Positions 1-11,800 of a stretch of DNA of 64,000 bases are shown here, in pieces; the stretch's first letter is position 1; each line of letters begins with the position of its first letter. The notes below the pieces were generated by a model. That model was not told the DNA's origin. It searched no databases and saw only the letters and a program-made list of their open reading frames with translations. The position numbers and the translations under genes are program-made. The stretch comes from an uncultured Candidatus Cenarchaeum sp. GTDB lineage: Archaea > Thermoproteota > Nitrososphaeria > Nitrososphaerales > Nitrosopumilaceae. Location of the stretch: positions 2,766,983 to 2,830,982 of the forward strand of contig OY282369.1 in NCBI GenBank assembly GCA_958295735.1, in the 5' to 3' direction.

Positions 1-880
1 TACCAGGCCGAGCGACATACTGCGGCAGCGCGCGGCGTACACGTGAGCGGGCCGGGCCCGCATCCGCGGGGAGCGGCCGCGGCCGGCGGCGCGGGCAGCG
101 GCGTGGCCGCGTCGCCCGCCGTGCTGGCCGATGCGGCGGCCGTCCAGCTGGCCCGCGACGTGCGGCCGTCCGCCGCCCAGTTCGCCGCGGAGCGCAACAT
201 CATGACGGACTGTATTGACCGCATCGCGGCCCCGCCACGTCGGCCACGCCCGCCTGCGCCGCGCACGGGGCCGCCCGCGCGCTGGGCGGCGCCCTGGTGC
301 CTGCAGGGAACGACCAGTCCTTGGCGGGGGGAACGTGGCGGGCGCGGCCAACTTGGAAGGCGGCCCGCTCGGCCGCACAAGCATGGACGGGAACGGCGAC
401 CTGCGGCTGCCCGCGACGCGCGGCGCGCGGTCCGTGTCCGACGCATCGGCGGAATGGGGCGGGCCCCGGAACTGCTCCGCGGCATAGACACATGCGGGAT
501 GGCGCTGGAAAAATCGTCCCCCGCCCTCCCCGGGCTGTAGGCGGGGAGCAGGAGCGGGCCGGCGCGGCAGACCATGACGAACACGGGGACCGTCCCGATG
601 CCCCCCGTGTCCGTGTCCGCCACGGACTGGATGCAGTTCAAGGGCGGCGCCCCCCTGCCGGGGGCCCCGCCGCCGTTCTCGTACGCGATGTCCGTGGGCC
701 TGGACGGCGCCCCCCCGAGGCGGGCCGACTCGGCCCCGCTGGCGGCGGGCACCGAGATGCCGGGAGGGGCGCCGCCGGGCGGCAGCGTCGACGCCGACTT
801 CCGGATCAGCCTGGAGGAGCTGGACGCGCTAGGGGCCGACCTCGTATCGCGGAGTCACGTTCGCCGCCAACTGCCACCAG
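1..880 (+). pseudogene. Decayed 3' end of a giant secreted protein gene
   Basis: This is a broken copy of the C-terminal part of the giant proteins A, B and C: the end of the periplasmic-binding-like domain and the beta tail. Recognisable pieces are GSGVAASPA, DRIAAP, CGMALEK, VSVSATDW and PGGSVDADFRI, but they fall in two reading frames, so the gene is frameshifted. At the stop position the intact paralogs have ctgctcctag, whereas this copy has ctgccaccag, so the stop is lost. Most differences from A replace A/T by G/C; for example the tract matching gtgacgtacggaatatgg has become gcgacgcgcggcgcgcgg. It begins outside the window, so the upstream part of the gene is not visible. The homology is clear; that it makes no protein is inferred. 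Confidence 0.85.
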
Positions 881-1152
881 CGCCCCGGGATGGGCTCCCG
901 GGCCGCGGCGGCGCCTCCGCGGCAGGCCCGCGTGCGGGGCGGCCGCGCGCAGGGCGGGGCGCGGTTCCGGGCGCGAAGGGCGGCCAAGGCCGCGGAATGC
1001 CGGGCATCCGCGGTTCCGGCCCCCGCGAGCCCCGCGCCCGGCCCCTGGGCCCTCCCGAAGGCCCGCCCCGCGGCGCCCGGCCCCGGCTCCCGCCGGCGGC
1101 CCTTCGCCCGCGCGCCCGCCGGCCGGCCGGCCCTGCGCGCCGCCGCGTGCGC
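881..1152. other. Gene-free, extremely GC-rich spacer
   Basis: No ORF with recognisable protein character on either strand. It separates the decayed giant-gene end from the IS481-like element. Confidence 0.6.
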
Positions 1153-2223
1153 GATCCCGAAATCGTTTCGCATCCTAGCTGGCAAGATGCTCCTCCCCGG
1201 CGTGCTCGTCTTTGACTCTTTGCCCCTTTTCGGGCATCTTCCGCGCGAACGCCCCGGCGGGCGTCCCCGGCGTGCCCTGGTCCGGGGAGCCGCGGGGCCT
1301 GTCGCGGTCGTGCCGCCGGACGAACTCGCCCATCCCGCTGAACCGCTCGATCTTCCCCCGGATCTCGCCGCGGAGCCCCTCCGGCCTGCCGTTGGTCTGT
1401 GGATGCCCCACCCCCGCCAGGATGTGCCTCACGCCCAGCCTCCCCTCGAACCCCGTCCTGCCGCGCTTCCTGGCCTTGGACCCGCTGGCGCAGGACCGGG
1501 ACACGCGGTCGGCCATTATGGGGGCGGGCCTGCCGCGCTCGGCCATGGCCCACCAGGGCGCCTCCGGGGCGTGCTTCCCCGCGGCCTCCTCGAACGCCCC
1601 GTGGCCCGCGATGAACCGCGAGGCGTCGTCCCGGTGCGCCACGAACTGCCTCCCGTCGGGGAGCCGCTCGTAGCCGGCGTGCCGCGGGGAGTCGGAGTGC
1701 GTCCTCTCGCGCCCGATCCGCTCGCGCCTCCTGCTCTTCTTCGGATGCTCCGCCGCCATCCCCTTCTTCAGCACGCGGCGGGTGGTGTTGTGGGGTATGC
1801 GGATCCTCGCCGTGACCGCCACGATCCGCCCCGGCCTGGACGCGCCCGTCCTGCACTGGAGGAACGCCTCCTCCGCCGGGATCCTGGCGCGGTCCTGGAT
1901 CTCATTCCTCGTCCTGCCCCGCACGCCCAGCGCGGGCACCTCCCCCGTCCTGCGGTACCGGGCGCGGATCTGCCGCGCGCGGCGCGGCGGGACCCCCGTC
2001 CGGGCCGCGATCCAGGCGCTCCGGCCCCCCTTCTTCATCTCGCCCACCATCCACTTCACCTTGACGGGATCCAGCTTCGCCATCACCGCGCACCTTTTTC
2101 GCCGGGTTAGTGCGCAACGTTTTCGCCATGGGGGGCGCTCCGGCCCCCCCGCACACCTTCATTTCCGCTCCAGCCGCGCGGCGGGCCAGCCCGCCGGCCA
2201 GGATGCGAAACGGTTTCGGGATC
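1153..2223 (-). mobile_element. IS481-like insertion sequence, decayed
   Basis: About 1.07 kb, bounded by imperfect 31-bp inverted repeats at 1153-1183 and 2193-2223 that match at 28 of 31 positions. The outer end reads gatcccgaaa. A single transposase frame occupies most of the inside on the minus strand, and its stop codon lies within the left repeat. I saw no convincing target duplication. A further isolated copy of the end lies at 2274-2293. Confidence 0.75.
1175..2086 (-). pseudogene. IS481-like (rve superfamily) transposase, catalytically impaired
   Basis: The 303-residue frame has an N-terminal helix-turn-helix (about residues 15-60) and an integrase-core region with archaeal-type landmarks: LPDGRQFVA, DDASRF, IMADR and GVGHPQTNGRPE. 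In relatives as I remember them, the first catalytic Asp lies in a WHTDY-like motif. Here the equivalent is RHAGY, so that Asp appears replaced by Gly and the Trp by Arg. The second region has lost the usual GSQF (VSRS here), and the final WYN..RPH motif is RHDRDRPR. All are one-step changes toward G/C codons. The frame is open, but the protein is probably inactive. The call of a dead enzyme rests on remembered family motifs, not an alignment. Confidence 0.7.
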
Positions 2224-2273
2224 ACCCCGCCGGCCCCCCTCCCGCGAACCCCCCGTCCCAGTCGCGGATCGGC

Positions 2274-2293
2274 ATGCGAAACGATTTCGGGAT
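2274..2293 (+). repeat. Isolated copy of the IS481-like terminal repeat
   Basis: The 20-bp sequence atgcgaaacgatttcgggat is identical to the outer left end of the IS481-like element read in reverse complement, and one base different from its right end. It lies 30 bp before the TATA box of giant gene A. It could be a deletion remnant or the end of a second, lost element. Confidence 0.7.
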
Positions 2294-2322
2294 TGTACAA
2301 ACACTCGATGGCGGACGGACTG

Positions 2323-2330
2323 TTTATTTA
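2323..2330 (+). promoter_or_regulatory. TATA box of giant gene A
   Basis: The octamer tttattta stands in GC-rich DNA exactly 29 nt before an in-line GTG (2352). This is the same spacing as the TATA-to-ATG distance at B, C and D, and is followed by a similar cggcgg segment. It is the typical geometry of an archaeal leaderless transcript. Confidence 0.7.
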
Positions 2331-2351
2331 TCGGCGGAGCATCAGGCCCGC

Positions 2352-2819
2352 GTGCTGCTTCGCTGGGACGATCTAGCGGTGACGGCCCGCGCGCCCGCGG
2401 GCCGGATTCCTTGGGCCGGCATCGCGACGGCCCGCGCGGGCGCGCGGCAGGCGCCCCATGCCGGGGACGCCCGCGCGCGGGCGGCGGGCGCGGGCATGGC
2501 CGGACACTCCGGCGGAAGCGGCCCCCGCCCGTCCGGGGCTGGGGGGGGGGGGGTAGGGAGGGAGATCGCCCATGCCGCTGACGAGAACCCCCGGCCGTCC
2601 CGGATCGCGGCGCCGGCTGCCGCCCGCCGCGGCCCTGATCCCGCTCGCGGCGATCCTCGCGGGCTGCGCCGCCGCCGCCGCGCCGCACGCGCACGCGGAC
2701 GGCCACCTGCTGGCGGTAGAGATCTCGAACGCCACGGCCTCCCCCACAGACTTGGAGGCCGTGCCGTTCACCATGAACTTCAGCAGGGCCATAAACTCCT
2801 CGACGCTCGACGCGTCTGA
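2352..2819 (+). CDS. Possible leader reading frame before giant gene A
   Basis: A GTG lies 29 nt after the TATA box and opens a frame beginning LLRWDDLAV. The frame passes through the poly-G tract and overlaps the first part of gene A in another frame, stopping at 2819. By position it corresponds to the leader frames of B, C and D, but its sequence is different, and gene A also has a good ATG with a purine-rich GGGAGGGAG ahead of it. It may only mark the transcript start. No function is suggested. Confidence 0.25.
   Translation: MLLRWDDLAVTARAPAGRIPWAGIATARAGARQAPHAGDARARAAGAGMAGHSGGSGPRPSGAGGGGVGREIAHAADENPRPSRIAAPAAARRGPDPARGDPRGLRRRRRAARARGRPPAGGRDLERHGLPHRLGGRAVHHELQQGHKLLDARRV
2541..2553 (+). 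repeat. Poly-G tract (13 G) before gene A
   Basis: Thirteen consecutive G, followed by tagggagggagatcgccc and the ATG of gene A. B, C and D carry G tracts at the equivalent place. Length may vary in the population and may also be misread by sequencing. Confidence 0.8.
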
Positions 2820-5800
2820 CATACGCGCCTCCTCGGGAAAGGTCCAGAACCTGCGCGCGGTGCTGAGCCACCGCGGAGACTTCGGCGGCCCCGGCAGCGG
2901 CAACGGCTCGCTCAGCGACCCGACCGCCGTGGCCGTCGACGCCGCGTCCGGAAACGTATACGTGGCCGACGGGACCAGCAACCGGGTCCACGTTTTCGAT
3001 CCCGGCGGGAATTTCACGGGAGCGCTTCCCGGCGGGTTCAACTGGCCGACCGGCGTGGCGGTGAACAGCTCGGGCAGCGTGCACGTGGTCGACTACCCCC
3101 CCGGCCGCATCGCGGTATTCGACTCGGCCCACCGCAGCACCGCCAACATCACGCGCTCCGGCATGGACAGTCCCTACGCCGTGGCGGTCGACGGATCGGG
3201 CAACATTTACGTGCTGGAGAATACTGCCGAGGTGCTCCAGATCTTCAACTCCTCGGGGGTCCACGTCGGTTTTATAGCCCGCCAGTTCTGGGATCCGCGC
3301 GGCGTGGCGGTGAACGCCTCCGGCTACATATACGTGGCCAACAAGGAACACGACCGCGTTGACATATTCAACCCCGCCCACGGCTACGCCGGCGCCCTGC
3401 CGGGCGAGTTCAGCAAACCGGAGGGCGTGGCGGTCGACATCTACACGGGCACCATATACGTGGCCGACACCGGCAGCAACCGCGTCGGGATGTACGATCC
3501 CGCCCCGGCCTACATCGGCGACCTGCCCGGCTCGTTCAGCGGCCCGACGGGCGTGGCGGCGGGCCCCTCGGGCGAGATATACGTGGCCGACAGGGGCAAC
3601 AGAACCATCCAGGCATTCCGCACGGTGGCGTACGAGTTCGACGTGGCGAATCCGGCCGACCGGCAGACCCTCACGGTGGAAATGCAGGCCGGCCGGGTGC
3701 AGGACCCGGCCGGCAACGCGAACGGGGCGTCCAACACGGCGAGCATCTACGTAAGCAGGACGGCCCTGGTCCCGGCGGTCTCGTCCGCGCAGCAGAGCCC
3801 GACCAACGCCTCGACGATCGGGTTCGCGGTGGAGTTTACCGAGAACGTCACCGGGTTCAACGCCAGCCGCGTCATGCTGTCCGGGACGGCCGGCCATGCG
3901 GGCGTCGCGAACTTTTCGGGCGGCGGCGGCTCGTACTCGTTTACGGTGTCGCCCACATCGGACGGGACCATACGCGTCGACATACCCGAGGGCGCGGCGC
4001 TGGACGCGCATGGCATCCCCAGCGCCGCGGCGGGACGGTTCCTGGTGGAATACGACGGCACTCCGCCCGCCCCCGCCGTCGCCCCCGCGCAGCCGGGCCC
4101 CACCAACCTGGCGGCGGTGCCCTTCAACCTGACCTTCAGCGAGCCCGTTAACACGACCGCGCTGGAGGCCTCCGACATCAGCGCCTCCTCCGGGAACGTG
4201 ACTAACCTGCGCAGCGTCTGGCCGCACGGCGCCGACATTGGCAGCCACGGCTCGGGCCCCGACCAGCTCAACACGCCGCACGGCGTGGCCGTTAACGCCT
4301 CCGGCCACGCGTACGTGGCCGACACGCTCAACCACCGCGTCTCCGTCTTCGACAAGACGGGGCACAACGTCGGCCACATCGGCGGCCCGTCCACGTTCAC
4401 GCACCCGCACGACGTGGCGGTGGGCGGCCCGCACGGCCGCGTGTACGTGGCCGACACCGACAACGACCGCGTCCGGGTGTTCGACTCCGAGTGGGAACAC
4501 GTCCACGACATCAACTACACCACGCCCGGCAACCAGTTCGGAATACCCAGCGGCGTGGCCGTCGACTCCTCGGGCAGCGTGTACGTGGCCGACAGGGGCA
4601 CGCACCGAGTCTACGTGTTCGACCGCGCGTGGCAGTACGTCCGCGACGTCGGCGACTCGTACGACCAGCCGAACGGCATCGCGGTCGACTCCTCGGGCAA
4701 CGCGTACGTGGCCGACTCGAACGAGAAGCGCGTCCGCGTATACGACGCCGAGGGGCTGCCCGTCGTCAACATCACGAACTCGTTCGACTACCCGTTCGCC
4801 GTGGACGTGGATCCCGCGGGCAACGTGTTCGTCGCCGACGCCAACAACCACCGCGTCCAGGTATTCGACAGCGCGTGGCAGCCCGTCACCAACCTCACCA
4901 GATCGTTCAACGTCGTGACGGGCGTGGGCGTGGACCCCGCCACGGGCGACGTGTACGCGTCCGGCCGGAACAACCACCGCGTCACGCTGTTCGATGCGGC
5001 GCACGCCGAGTTCGACGTGGCGGGTCCGGACGACCTGCGGATCCTCACCGCGTGGCTGCCGGCCGGCCGGGTGCAGGATCCGGCCGGCAACGCGAACGGG
5101 GAGTCCAACGCGGCGAGCATCAGAATAGACAGGACCGCCCCCGTCCCCGCCATAAACTCCACGCAGCCGAACCCGACCGGCGCCCCCACCATCCGGTTCA
5201 CGGTGGAGTTTACCGAGGGCGTCGACGGGTTCGGGCCCGGCGGCGTCGTGCTGTCCGGGACGGCCGACCATGCCGGCGTCGCCAACTTTTCGGGCGCCGG
5301 CGCCTCGTACTCGTTTACGGTGTCGCCCACGGCCAACGGGACCATACTGGTCGACATACCGGAGGGCGCGGCGGAAGACGATGCCGGGAACGGCAACGAG
5401 CCGGCGGGCCGGTTCTCGATAGAGTACGACAACTCGCTGCTGACCCCGACCGTCACCGCCGCGCAGCGGAGCCCGACCAACGCCGCGACGATCAACTTTA
5501 CGGTCGACTTCAGCCGCCCCGTCACCGGGTTCGGGGCCGGCGGCGTCATGCTGTCCGGGACGGCCGACCATGCGGGCGTCGAAGACTTCACGGGCGCCGG
5601 CGCCTCGTACTCGTTCGGGGTCTCCCCGACGTCCGACGGGACCATACTGGTCGACATACCGGAGGGCGCGGCGCAGGACGCGGGCGTCGACAGCATAGCG
5701 GCGGGGCGGTTCTCGATAACGTACGACAGCTCGCTACTGATCCCGACCGTCGAGGCCGCGCAGCGGAGCCCGACCAACGCCGCGACGATCGGCTTCACGG

Positions 5801-8800
5801 TCGACTTCAACCGCCCCGCCGCCGGGTTCGAGGCCGGCGACGTCATGCTGTCCGGGACGGCCGGCCACACGGGCGTCGCCAACTTCACGGGCGCCGGCGC
5901 CTCGTACTCGTTCGGGGTCTCGCCGACGTCTGACGGGACCATACTGGTCGACATACCCGCGGGCGCGGCGCGGGACGCGGCCGCCAACAGCACCGCGGCG
6001 GAGCGGTTCTCGATAGAATACGACGGCACGGGGCCGATCCCGACCGTCACGGCCGCGCAGTCACGCGTTACCAGGGCCCCGCTGATCGGATTCACGGTGG
6101 AGTTTACCGAGAACGTCACCGGGTTCAACGCCAGCCGCGTCATGCTGTCCGGGACGGCCAACCATACCGGCGTGGAAAACTTCGCGGGCGCCGGCGCCTC
6201 GTACTCGTTCGAGGTGTCGCCTATATCGGACGGGACCGTGCGGGTCGACATACCGGAGGGCGCGGCGCGGGACGAGGCCGGGAACGGCAACGCCGCGGCG
6301 GAGCGGTTCTCGATAAAATACGACGGCACGCGGCCCGCGGCGGACGTCACGGCCGCGCGGGACGGCCCGACCAACGCCACCACGGTCGGCTTCCGGCTGG
6401 CCTTCAGCGAGGGCGTAAACCTCGGGACCCTCGGGGCCCCCGACATCGAGGCCTCCTCGGGGGACGTGCGGAACCTGCACTCGCGGCTGCTGCCCGACGG
6501 GAACATCGGCGGCCTTTCGAGGCCGGGCGGCGTGGCCGTGAACGCCTCCGGCTACCTGTACGTGGCCGACCGGGGCGGCGGCGGCCGCGTCGCCATATTC
6601 GACCCCGACAGGCGGTTCGTCGGCACGCTCACGCCCCCCGGCCAGTTCAGCAACCCCTCCGGCGTGACGATCGACGGCTCGGGCAGCGTGTACGTGGCCG
6701 ACACGTACAACAACCGCATCCGCATCTACGACTCGGCGCTGCAGCACGACCGCGACGTCGGCCACGGGTTCAACCGCCCGCACGACGTGGCCGTCGACGG
6801 CGCGTCCGGCAACATATACGTGGCCGACACGTTCGCCGACCGCGTCCAGGTCTTCGACAGCAACTGGACGCACATCACCAACATGTGGGGCTTCCACGAT
6901 CCGCACGCCGTGGCCTTCGACGGCTCGGGCAACATATACGTGGCCGACATGAAGAACAACCGCGTCCAGGTATTCAACTCGACGAGGCACTACAACGACA
7001 CCATTTCCACGGCCAAGTGGCCGCGCGGCGTGGCGGTGGACCCCCTGGGCACCGTATACGTGGTCAGCACGAGCCGCACACAAGTCCAGATCTTCGACAC
7101 GGCCAGGAAGCACGTCGCCACCACCGACAACGACTTTCGGGATCCGTACAACCTGGCGGTCGACGGCCCCTCGGGCGCCGTATACGTGGCGGACTGGAAC
7201 AACAACCGCATCCGGGCGTTCAACACGACGTTCGCGTTCGAGGTGGCGGATCCCCTCGACGGGCAGAACCTCACCGTAAGCCTGCCGGCCGGCCGGGTGC
7301 AGGACCGCGCCGGAAACGCGAACCTCGAGTCCGGCGCGGCGGGCATCCGCATAGACAGGACCGCCCCGGCCCCGAACGTAACCTCCGCGCAGCGGAGCCC
7401 CACCGGCGCCGCGGCGATCGGGTTCGCGGTGGAGTTTACCGAGAACGTCACCGGGTTCAACGCCAGCCGCGTTATACTGTCCGGGACGGCCAACCATACG
7501 GGCGTCGAAGACTTCGCGGGCGCCGGCGCCTCGTACTCGTTCGAGGTGCATCCCGCATCGGACGGGACCGTGCGGGTCGACATACCGGAGGGCGCGGCGC
7601 GGGACGGGGCCGGAAACGGCAACGCCGCGGCGGAGTGGTTCTACGTGAGGTACGACGGCACGGCCCCCGTCCCCGCCTTCGCCGCGGCGCTGGACGGCCC
7701 CACCAACCTGACGGCGGTGCCCTTCAACCTGACCTTCGGCGAGCCCGTGGACGCGACCACGCTGGAGGCCTCCGACATCAACGCCTCCTCCGGGAACGTG
7801 ACGAACCTGCGCAGCGTCTGGCCGCACGGCGCCGACTTTGGCGCCAACGGCCCGGGCGACGGCCAGTTAGACCAGCCGCACGGCGTGGCCGTGGACGCCG
7901 GGGGCCGCGTGTACGTGGCCGACCGCAGCAACCACCGCGTCTCCGCGTTCGACAGGGCGGGCAACCACCTCGGCCACGTGGGCGGCCCGTTCTTGAGGCC
8001 GGAGGACGTGGCGGCGGGCGGCCCGCACGGCCGCGTGTACGTGGCCGACACGGGTAACCACACCGTCCGCGTGTACGACGCCGCGTGGCGCCACGTCCAC
8101 GACATACGGAACTCGTTCGTCAACCCGAGCGGCGTGGCCGTCGACTCCTCGGGCAACGCGTACGTGGCCGTCAGGCTGAACCACAGCGTGCAAGTGTTCG
8201 ACGACGAGGGGCGGCACGTCCGCGACGTCGGCGGCCCGTACGACCAGCCGAACGGCATCGCGGTCGACTCTTCGGGCCGCGTGTACGTGGCCGACTCTAA
8301 CAACAACACCGTCCGCGTGTACGATGCCGAGGGGCGGCCCGTCGTCAACATCACGAACTCGTTCGCCTACCCGTTCGCCGTGGACGTGGATCCCGCGGGC
8401 AACGTGTTCGTCGCCGACGCTTTCAACAGCCGCGTCGCCGTGTTCGACTCCGCGTGGCAGCACGTCGCCGACCTCACCCACCCCTACGACCCGCTCCTCA
8501 CAGTGACCGGCGTGGCCGTCGACCCCGCCACGGGCGCCGCGTACGCGTCCGGCCGGGACAACCACCGCGTCTCGCTGTTCGATGCGGCGTACGCCTTCGA
8601 CGTGGCAAACCCGGACGACCTGCGGACGCTCGAGGTGAGGATGCCGGCCGGCCGGGTGCAGGACGCGGCGGGAAACCCCAACGCGGCCTCCGATGCGGCG
8701 GGAATCCGCATAGACAGGACCGGCCCCGCCCCGAACGTGACCTCCGCGCAGCGGAGCCCGACCGGCGCCGCCACCATCCCGTTCGCGGTGGAGTTTACCG

Positions 8801-11800
8801 AGAACGTCACCGGGTTCGGGGCCGGCGGCGTCATACTGTCCGGGACGGCCAACCATGCCGGCGCAGAAAACTTCGCGGGCGCCGGCGCCTCGTACTCGTT
8901 CCACGCGTCGCCAACATCCGACGGGACCATACTGGTCGACGTGCCCGCGGGCGCGGCGCGGGACGAGGCCGGGAACAACAGCACCGCGGCGGAGCGGTTC
9001 CTGATGGAATACGACGGCACGCCCCCCGTCCCGACCGTCGCGTCCGCGCAGCGGAGCCCCACCGGCGCCGCCACCATCCCGTTCGCGGTGGAGTTTACCG
9101 AGAACGTCACCGGGTTCGGGGCCGGCGGCGTCATACTGTCCGGGACGGCCGACCATGCCGGCGTCGAAGACTTCGCGGGCGCCGGCGCCTCGTACTCGTT
9201 CGCGGTGTCGCCTATATCGGACGGGACCGTGCTGGTCGACATACCCGCGGGCGCGGCGCGGGACGAGGCCGGGAACAACAGCACCGCGGCGGAGCGGTTC
9301 TACGTGAGGTACGACGGCACGGCCCCCGTCCCCGCCTTCGCCGCGGCGCTGGACGGCCCCACCAACCTGACGGCGGTGCCCTTCAACCTGACCTTCGGCG
9401 AGCCCGTGAACGCGACAACACTCGAGGCCTCCGACATCAACGCCTCCTCCGGGAACGTGACGAACCTGCGCAGCGTCTGGCCGCACGGCGCCGACTTTGG
9501 CGCCAGCGGCCCGGGCGACGGCCAGTTAGACGAGCCGCACGGCGTGGCCGTGGACGCCGGGGGCCGCGTGTACGTGGCCGATGCCGGCAACGGCCGCGTC
9601 TCCGTGTTCGACAAGGCGGGCAACCACCTCGGCCACATCGGCCACCTCGGCGGCGCCGGCGACCTCTCGTCCCCGCTGGACGTGGCGGCGGGCGGCCCGT
9701 ACGGCCGCGTGTACGTGGCCGACGCCGGCAACGGCAGCGTCCGCGTGTACGACGCCGCGTGGCGCCACGTCCACGACATACGGAACTCGTTCAACGCGCC
9801 CAGCGGCGTGGCCGTCGACTCCTCGGGAAACGCGTACGTGGCCGTCCGGCTGAACCACAGCGTGCAAATGTTCGACCGCGAGTGGCGGCACGTCCGCGAC
9901 GTCGGCGGCCAGTACGACCAGCCGAACGGCGTGGCCGTCGACTCCTCGGGCACCGTGTACGTGGCCGACTCGGGGAACAACCGCACCCGCGTGTACGATG
10001 CCGCGGGGCTGCACGTCGGTGACATCGAGAACTCGTTCGACTACCCGTTCGCCGTGGACGTGGGCCCCGCGGGCAACGTGTACGTCGCCGACACCGGCAA
10101 CGGGCGCGTCCAGGCGTTCGACCCCGGGTGGCGGCCCGCCGCCAACCTCACCCACCCCGACGACCCGCTCCTCACAGTGACCGGCGTGGCCGTCGACCCC
10201 GCCACGGGCGCCGCGTACGCGTCCGGCCGGGACAACCACCGCGTCTCGCTGTTCGATGCGCCGCGCGCCGAGTTCGACGTGATGAATCCGGCCGACGGGC
10301 AGGAGCTCGCGGTGGGCCTGCCGGCCGGCATAGTGCGGGACGCGGCGGGAAACGCGAACGAGGAATCCAACACCGCGAGCATCCGCATAGACAGGACCGC
10401 CCCCGCCCCGAACGTGACCTCGGCGCACCCGGACCCGACCGGCGCCCCCGCCATCCGGTTCACCGTGGAGTTCGGCGAGAGCGTCACCGGGTTCGGGGCG
10501 GGCGACGTCGCGCTGTCCGGCAACGCCACGCACGGCGGGGTGGAGAACTTCACGGGCGGCGGCGGCTCGTACTCGTTCTGGGTGTCGCCCACCGCGAGCG
10601 GGACCATACTGGTCGACGTGCCCGCGGGCGCGGCGGAGGACGATGCCGGGAACGGCAACGCCCCGGCGGAACGGTTTTCCATAGGGTACGACAGCTCGCT
10701 GCTGACCCCGACCGTCACCGCGGAGCAGGACAGCCCGACCAACGCCGCGACGATCAGCTTCCGGGTAGACTTTACCCGCCCCGTCGGCGGGTTCGATGCC
10801 GGCGACGTTATACTGTCCGGGACGGCCAAGCACGGCGGCGTCGAGGACTTCACGAATTCCAGCGCCGCGGCGTACGGGTTCGGCGTCTCGCCCGCATCGG
10901 ACGGGACGATACTGGTCGACATACCGGAAGGCGCGGCGCGGGACGCGGCGGACGCAAGCATCAGCAGCACCGCGGCGGGCAGATTCTCGATAGAATACGA
11001 CGGCACGGCCCCGGCCCCGACCGTCACGGCCGCGCAGCGGAGCCCGACCAACGAATCGCCGATCGCGTTCACGGTGAACTTTACCGAGCCCGTGCGCGGG
11101 TTCGGGGCGGGAGGCGTCGCGATCTCGGGCGCCGCCTCCGGCATCGACGCGGGCAGCTTCGTGCGCGCCAACTCCACGACGTACAGGTTCGCCGTCTCGC
11201 CGGCGGAGGACGGGACCATACGGGTCGACATACCCGCGGGCGCGGCGCGGGACGATGCGGGGAACGGCAACGAGGCGGCGGAACCGTTCTCGATAAGATA
11301 CGACGGCACGCCCCCGATCCCCGTCATCGGCTCCGCGCGGACGAGCCCGACCAACCACGCGCCGATCAACTTCACGGTGAACTTCGGGGAGGGCGTCGAC
11401 GGGTTCGCGGCAGCCGACGTCGAGCTCGCGGGCGCCGCCCCCGTCCCTGGCAGCTTCGCGCCCGTCAACTCCACGGCGTACGCGTTCCACGCCGCGCCGT
11501 CGGCCAACGGGACCATACTGGTCGACATTCCGGAAGGCGCGGCGCGGGACGAGGCCGGAAACTACAACACCGCGGCGGAACGGTTCTCCATGCGATACGA
11601 CGGCAAGGCGCCGGCCCCCGTCATCAACTCCACGCATCCCGACCCCACAAACTCCTCGCCGATCAACTTCACGGTGAACTTCGGGGAGGGCGTCGACGGG
11701 TTCGAGGCAGCCGCCGTCGAGCTCGCGGGCGCCGCCCCCGTCCAGGGAAGCTTCGCGCCCATCGACGCCACGACGTACGCGTTCCACGCCGCGCCGTCGG

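Noticed and set aside
2541-2553. Treating the G tracts as proven phase-variation switches
   Set aside because: Runs of 10-15 G are also a common sequencing and assembly error, and the genome drifts toward G/C anyway. Only read-level variation would prove switching, so it is reported as a hypothesis.
2107-5571. Very long minus-strand open frames (1154 aa here; also 53812-59301, 37849-40665, 9526-13122)
   Set aside because: They lie opposite the giant genes in a fixed codon phase, are Arg/Gly/His/Val-rich mirror images of the YVAD repeats, and have no signal or promoter. They stay open because stop codons are rare at about 70 % GC.
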